From contig CAMHUJ010000058.1 in NCBI GenBank assembly GCA_946188175.1, positions 1 to 8,033 on the forward strand: 8,033 nt of DNA, written 5' to 3'. Positions within the stretch are counted from its first letter, which is position 1. Every line of letters begins with the position of its first letter. Below the pieces are notes generated by a model, which was not told the origin of the DNA, did no database searches, and saw only the letters and a program-made list of their open reading frames with translations. Below are positions 5,855 to 8,033 of the stretch, piece by piece. The DNA comes from an uncultured Ruminococcus sp. (GTDB taxonomy: Bacteria; Bacillota; Clostridia; Oscillospirales; Ruminococcaceae). Made by a program: the position numbers and the translations under genes.

Positions 5855-6219
5855 CCTTCGAGCCCTCCGATCAGTGAGACAGTGAGCGATGCGGTCCTGC
5901 CGTTTTCCTTTACGCTGCATTCGGCAGCAGTGATCTGCAAGCCGGTGAACTGCATCCCAGCAAACTCGGTATCATAGCTGCGATGCTGCCGCAGGGGCGT
6001 TTGCAGCGCAGTGAGATAGGCGCCGCATTCATTTTGCAGGATCGTGCCGCGGATTTTCAGGATGCAGGGCGCAGCAGGCAGCAGCCGGACCTCGGTTTCC
6101 CCGTCACAGAGCCGGTCGCGCAGCACGGGTACATCCGTGATCACCTGATAATCCGCCGCGGGGATTGTGATTGCGCCGAGACGCAGAATCAGGCGTTCCC
6201 TGCCGGTATCGGGCGTCAT
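5851..6219 (-). CDS. Small phage tail-associated protein, function unknown
   Basis: This 122-residue soluble protein is predicted to be mostly beta strands: RLILRLGAITI near the start, CILKIRGTIL in the middle, and a C-terminal run of TEFAGMQFTGLQIT followed by TASLTVSLIG. I do not recognise a family. The pattern of a short globular protein ending in alternating strands with a Gly-rich end is common among tail and baseplate adaptor proteins. Its place just before the hub-like gene, with ATGA overlaps on both sides, supports that role by context only. AGGAGG lies 7 bases before its ATG, the best ribosome site in the module, so it may be made in larger amounts than its neighbours. No signal peptide or membrane segment is visible. 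Confidence 0.7.
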   Translation of the reverse strand: MTPDTGRERLILRLGAITIPAADYQVITDVPVLRDRLCDGETEVRLLPAAPCILKIRGTILQNECGAYLTALQTPLRQHRSYDTEFAGMQFTGLQITAAECSVKENGRTASLTVSLIGGLEG

Positions 6220-6620
6220 AGAGATTCCTCCTCTGTCAGATAGAGTGTGCCGCTGATTTGCAGCAGCGTTTCGCGGATGAGCACGCCGAGCTGCCTGTCA
6301 TAATGCAGCGCACCGGTTTTCATACTGCGGAGATCGGTGTTATTCTGCTGCAAGGTCCGGATGATGCAGTTGTCGGTCAATTCTGCATGCGATATAAAAT
6401 CGGTATCCGGCTTGCAGTGATACCGCAGCCGCAGCGAGACCGTAAACGGCAGCGCATCCCCGAAGAAGGATTCCAGCGGCGCCCCGAATGCCGTCTCTAT
6501 GCAGGCAGCCGTCACATAGAACGGCGCCGCCGGAACGGGTTTCATCGGATACTCCGGCAATGCGGGGATACCGTCCGCGCGGAGTGCTTCGATGAGCGCA
6601 GCGGAAAGCGTTTCTGTCAT
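6216..6620 (-). CDS. Tail-terminator/tail-completion-like phage protein
   Basis: This protein of 134 residues begins with a helix (TETLSAALIEALRADGIP), followed by PALPEYP and PFYVTAACIE. Alternating strands follow (LPFTVSLRLRYHC), then a helix carrying LTDNCIIRTLQQNN and a C-terminal strand (ETLLQISGTLYL). Helix-strand-strand-helix-strand is the layout of small tail-terminator and neck proteins that cap tail tubes, but the match is by shape and position only. The start at 6620 is preferred over an in-frame ATG at 6626: it gives the ATGA overlap with the upstream gene, and GGGGGA then lies 6 bases before it, whereas it would touch the ATG at 6626. Expected neighbours downstream, a sheath or tube gene, are missing. 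Confidence 0.7.
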   Translation of the reverse strand: MTETLSAALIEALRADGIPALPEYPMKPVPAAPFYVTAACIETAFGAPLESFFGDALPFTVSLRLRYHCKPDTDFISHAELTDNCIIRTLQQNNTDLRSMKTGALHYDRQLGVLIRETLLQISGTLYLTEEESL

Positions 6621-6958
6621 GTACATTCCCCCGTGCGCAGAAATGTGAATGCATCATCCCGCAGCAGCGGCGCACATTCTGCACGGTACGCGCGGACAAG
6701 CCGCTGTGCAAGGCTGCATTCGGCATCCTGCGGCACATTGCCCGCATAGCCCGGCGTATTCTGCGCAACGGTTCGCCGGTACTGCAAATTCGCGCGTGCC
6801 GCCGTATAAAACGCAAGGCGATTGTCGGAATCATCCGCGCCGTCCCGCAGCTCCGCCCTGACGGCTTTCATTTCCGCCTCGGCGAGATCGCGCCACGGCT
6901 CCGCATCGGGAATCATGGCAAACATCTGAAAGAGCTGCATCACCTTTGCATCATTCAT
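6617..6958 (-). CDS. Head-tail connector-like small phage protein
   Basis: This 113-residue protein is mostly helical and has no membrane segment. Charged helices cover about 20-40 (EPWRDLAEAEMKAVRAEL), followed by DDSDNRLAFYTAARANLQYR at 42-61 and AQRLVRAYRAECAPLL at 84-99. The D-N-R-L, A-A-x-A-x-x-x-Y-R block resembles small connector proteins that follow protease or capsid genes in Clostridia prophages; this is a resemblance, not a domain match. The start overlaps the end of the protease gene by 8 bases, and its ribosome site is weak (a G-run just upstream), so translational coupling to the protease gene is likely. Confidence 0.68.
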   Translation of the reverse strand: MNDAKVMQLFQMFAMIPDAEPWRDLAEAEMKAVRAELRDGADDSDNRLAFYTAARANLQYRRTVAQNTPGYAGNVPQDAECSLAQRLVRAYRAECAPLLRDDAFTFLRTGECT

Positions 6959-7856
6959 CGCCGTGCCCCCGTTTCTGCTGTCCGCCGCAGGAAAAAGCCT
7001 GCACGGTATTCTGATCCGCGGGATGCTGACCGGAAACGAGCTGCGGCTTTGCGGAGACCGGCTCCGCGCCGAGCATCAGCGACTGCCGGAGCGTCAGCAG
7101 CTCCGCGGTATCCATATGCTGCACGGAATCGGCAAGCGCCTTTGCGCAGGCATTTTCGCCCCAGCGGTAGCAGAGCCGGATGACATCCCTGCGCAGTGAA
7201 TCGGAGACTCTGTCGAGCAGATGCAGTGCATCGTCATATGCCGCGCGCAGGACAGCGGTCTCCGCATCATCCGGCGTACCGCCGAGCGTTTTCGTCACGC
7301 CCGCATGCCGCTGTGCAGGCACGGCAACAAAGCTCCATTCGTAGACATCATTGATCTGATCGAGCGTCGTATAGCAGAGCGTACCGCCGTAGCTTCTGCC
7401 CTTGATATGCTTACAGGGCTTTCGCAGATGATTTGCGCCGCAGACAGAGCAGATGCGCGCACCGCAGGCGCAGGAGATGCTGACCTCTTTTTTGATGCCC
7501 GCGTCGATCTCACGAATCAGGTCGGCATTGCCCGCGGTTCTGACCATATAGGCATTTGCTGCAAGGCAGCGGTAGGGCTTGCCTGCCTTCGTGAGACGGT
7601 CGGGGACAGAGCGCAGCTCCGTCCGGAAGATGCGCGCCGTCTGGTTTGCAGATGTCGTATTGTGATCGAAGATGCCGGTCACGCCGACAAATCGCTTTTG
7701 CAGTTCGGCGAGCGCCGCATCGGAGAAGCAGTCGCCGTCGCGGTCGATCTCATTGTCACAGAGGATGAGGTCAAAGAGATAGACCTCATCGAGCGTATGC
7801 TTTCTGCGTGTGAATGCATTGAGCTGCTCCAGCAGCTGATCCTGATTCTGTTCCAT
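6951..7856 (-). CDS. Prohead-protease-like phage protein with Cys/His cluster
   Basis: This 301-residue protein resembles a Clostridia-prophage family related to HK97-type prohead serine proteases, which trim the scaffold and capsid during head maturation. The core is about 25-190: DNEIDRDGDCFS (34-45), TGIFDHNTTSANQTARIF (60-77, with candidate H65), the long helix to DAGIKKEVSISC (118-129, candidate S126 or S128) and EWSFVAVPAQRHAGVTK (173-189). Inserted between the candidate serine and this last strand is a cluster of C129, C131, C136, C139, C148, H150 and C161, resembling a zinc-binding knuckle absent from the standard HK97 enzyme. Residues 195-262 are helical and 263-301 are polar and likely disordered. 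The start at 7856 has AAAGGAG 4 bases upstream. The catalytic assignment is inferred; activity cannot be judged. Confidence 0.7.
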   Translation of the reverse strand: MEQNQDQLLEQLNAFTRRKHTLDEVYLFDLILCDNEIDRDGDCFSDAALAELQKRFVGVTGIFDHNTTSANQTARIFRTELRSVPDRLTKAGKPYRCLAANAYMVRTAGNADLIREIDAGIKKEVSISCACGARICSVCGANHLRKPCKHIKGRSYGGTLCYTTLDQINDVYEWSFVAVPAQRHAGVTKTLGGTPDDAETAVLRAAYDDALHLLDRVSDSLRRDVIRLCYRWGENACAKALADSVQHMDTAELLTLRQSLMLGAEPVSAKPQLVSGQHPADQNTVQAFSCGGQQKRGHGDE

Positions 7857-7914
7857 AAAGCTCCTTTCATCCCGCCGCCCGCCCGTTTCGGATTCCGGAT
7901 TCAGTGCGGATGCA

Positions 7915-8033
7915 TTAAGACGTTCTGACGCTCAGAACGGCAGCCGCGCCGGACATCAGCGGCTGGAAGCCGATGCGGACGGAAACGGCAATGCGGTCAA
8001 GCTGGCAGTCGATGAGGCGGTCGGATTCGAGCA
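7915..8033 (-). CDS. C-terminus of an upstream phage structural gene (partial)
   Basis: Only the last 38 residues are in the window, ending VLSVRTS and TAA (7915-7917). The frame is open from the window edge, unlike the other two minus frames, which close within the window. The fragment RIAVSVRIGFQPLMSGAAAV looks like a final beta strand and tail. A major capsid or similar abundant structural protein would fit, but nothing proves it. The gap to the protease gene is 58 bases, much wider than the overlaps downstream, and no promoter is seen in it. Confidence 0.6.
   Translation of the reverse strand, partial: LESDRLIDCQLDRIAVSVRIGFQPLMSGAAAVLSVRTS
7921..7939 (-). other. Perfect 8-bp hairpin at the end of the partial upstream gene
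   Basis: CGTTCTGA (7921-7928) pairs fully with TCAGAACG (7932-7939) around a 3-base loop. The hairpin is inside the coding region and ends 3 bases before the TAA stop on the minus strand. It lacks a T-run, so it is not a clear terminator; it may slow 3' decay or separate expression of this gene from the protease gene. Confidence 0.55.

Larger units (their letters stand above)
4934..8033 (-). mobile_element. Prophage-like structural gene module (continues past window)
   Basis: Five complete genes and one partial gene lie on one strand with overlaps of 4 or 8 bases, except a 58-base gap before the protease-like gene. Phage origin is inferred from the prohead-protease-like product, the hub-like product and the size and order of the small genes between them. 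The host-side limit is the terminator at 4892-4927. No integrase, att duplication or tRNA target is visible. No promoter lies in the module within the window, so transcription probably begins beyond 8033. Confidence 0.65.

Noticed and set aside
7221..7928. Plus-strand open frame of 235 residues opposite the protease-like gene.
   Set aside because: The minus frame has recognisable blocks, a ribosome site and coupling to neighbours. The plus frame has no ribosome site and no family features.

Overview
The window looks like a chromosomal segment of a low-GC-lineage but moderately GC-rich anaerobic Clostridia member, most like the Ruminococcus/Oscillospiraceae group. Clues are a dockerin type I motif behind a signal peptide, strong AGGAGG-type ribosome sites, sigma-A promoters of the TTGAnn/TATAAT type, and pyrimidine-rich intergenic repeats. 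The genus is an inference from these features; no marker gene is present.

The left half (1-4930) holds single host genes, each with its own signals. A SulP-family anion permease runs leftward off the window edge (start 1204). Divergent from it, behind a clear promoter, is a complete PrsW-family intramembrane protease (1590-2321). Next comes a membrane-anchored M23/LytM peptidase (2585-3376). It converges on a small DUF4352-like lipoprotein (3421-4053, minus), and the two share one hairpin that can terminate both. A short secreted dockerin gene follows (4444-4883). It has a good promoter, but its reading frame breaks inside the first dockerin repeat.

The gaps between these host genes hold a dispersed repeat family: a pyrimidine-rich arm (TTCACTCTTCACTATT), a small GC hairpin, and a (ATTTCTC)n-like tail. 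Copies occur at 1371-1475, 2366-2447 and 4184-4325, the last as an inverted pair. The hairpin arms differ between copies but stay paired within each copy.

The right half (4934-8033, minus) is a tightly packed operon of phage structural type. In transcription order it has the C-terminus of an unknown protein, a prohead-protease-like protein with an embedded Cys/His cluster, two small proteins resembling head-tail connector and tail-terminator proteins, a small tail-like protein, and a baseplate-hub-like protein. The genes overlap by 4-8 bases, mostly as ATGA. A perfect 14-bp hairpin ends the operon against the dockerin pseudogene. No integrase, terminase, recognisable portal, sheath, tube or tape-measure gene lies in the window, so the element could be a complete prophage continuing past 8033 or a reduced, domesticated module. 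No tRNA, rRNA or CRISPR array was found.
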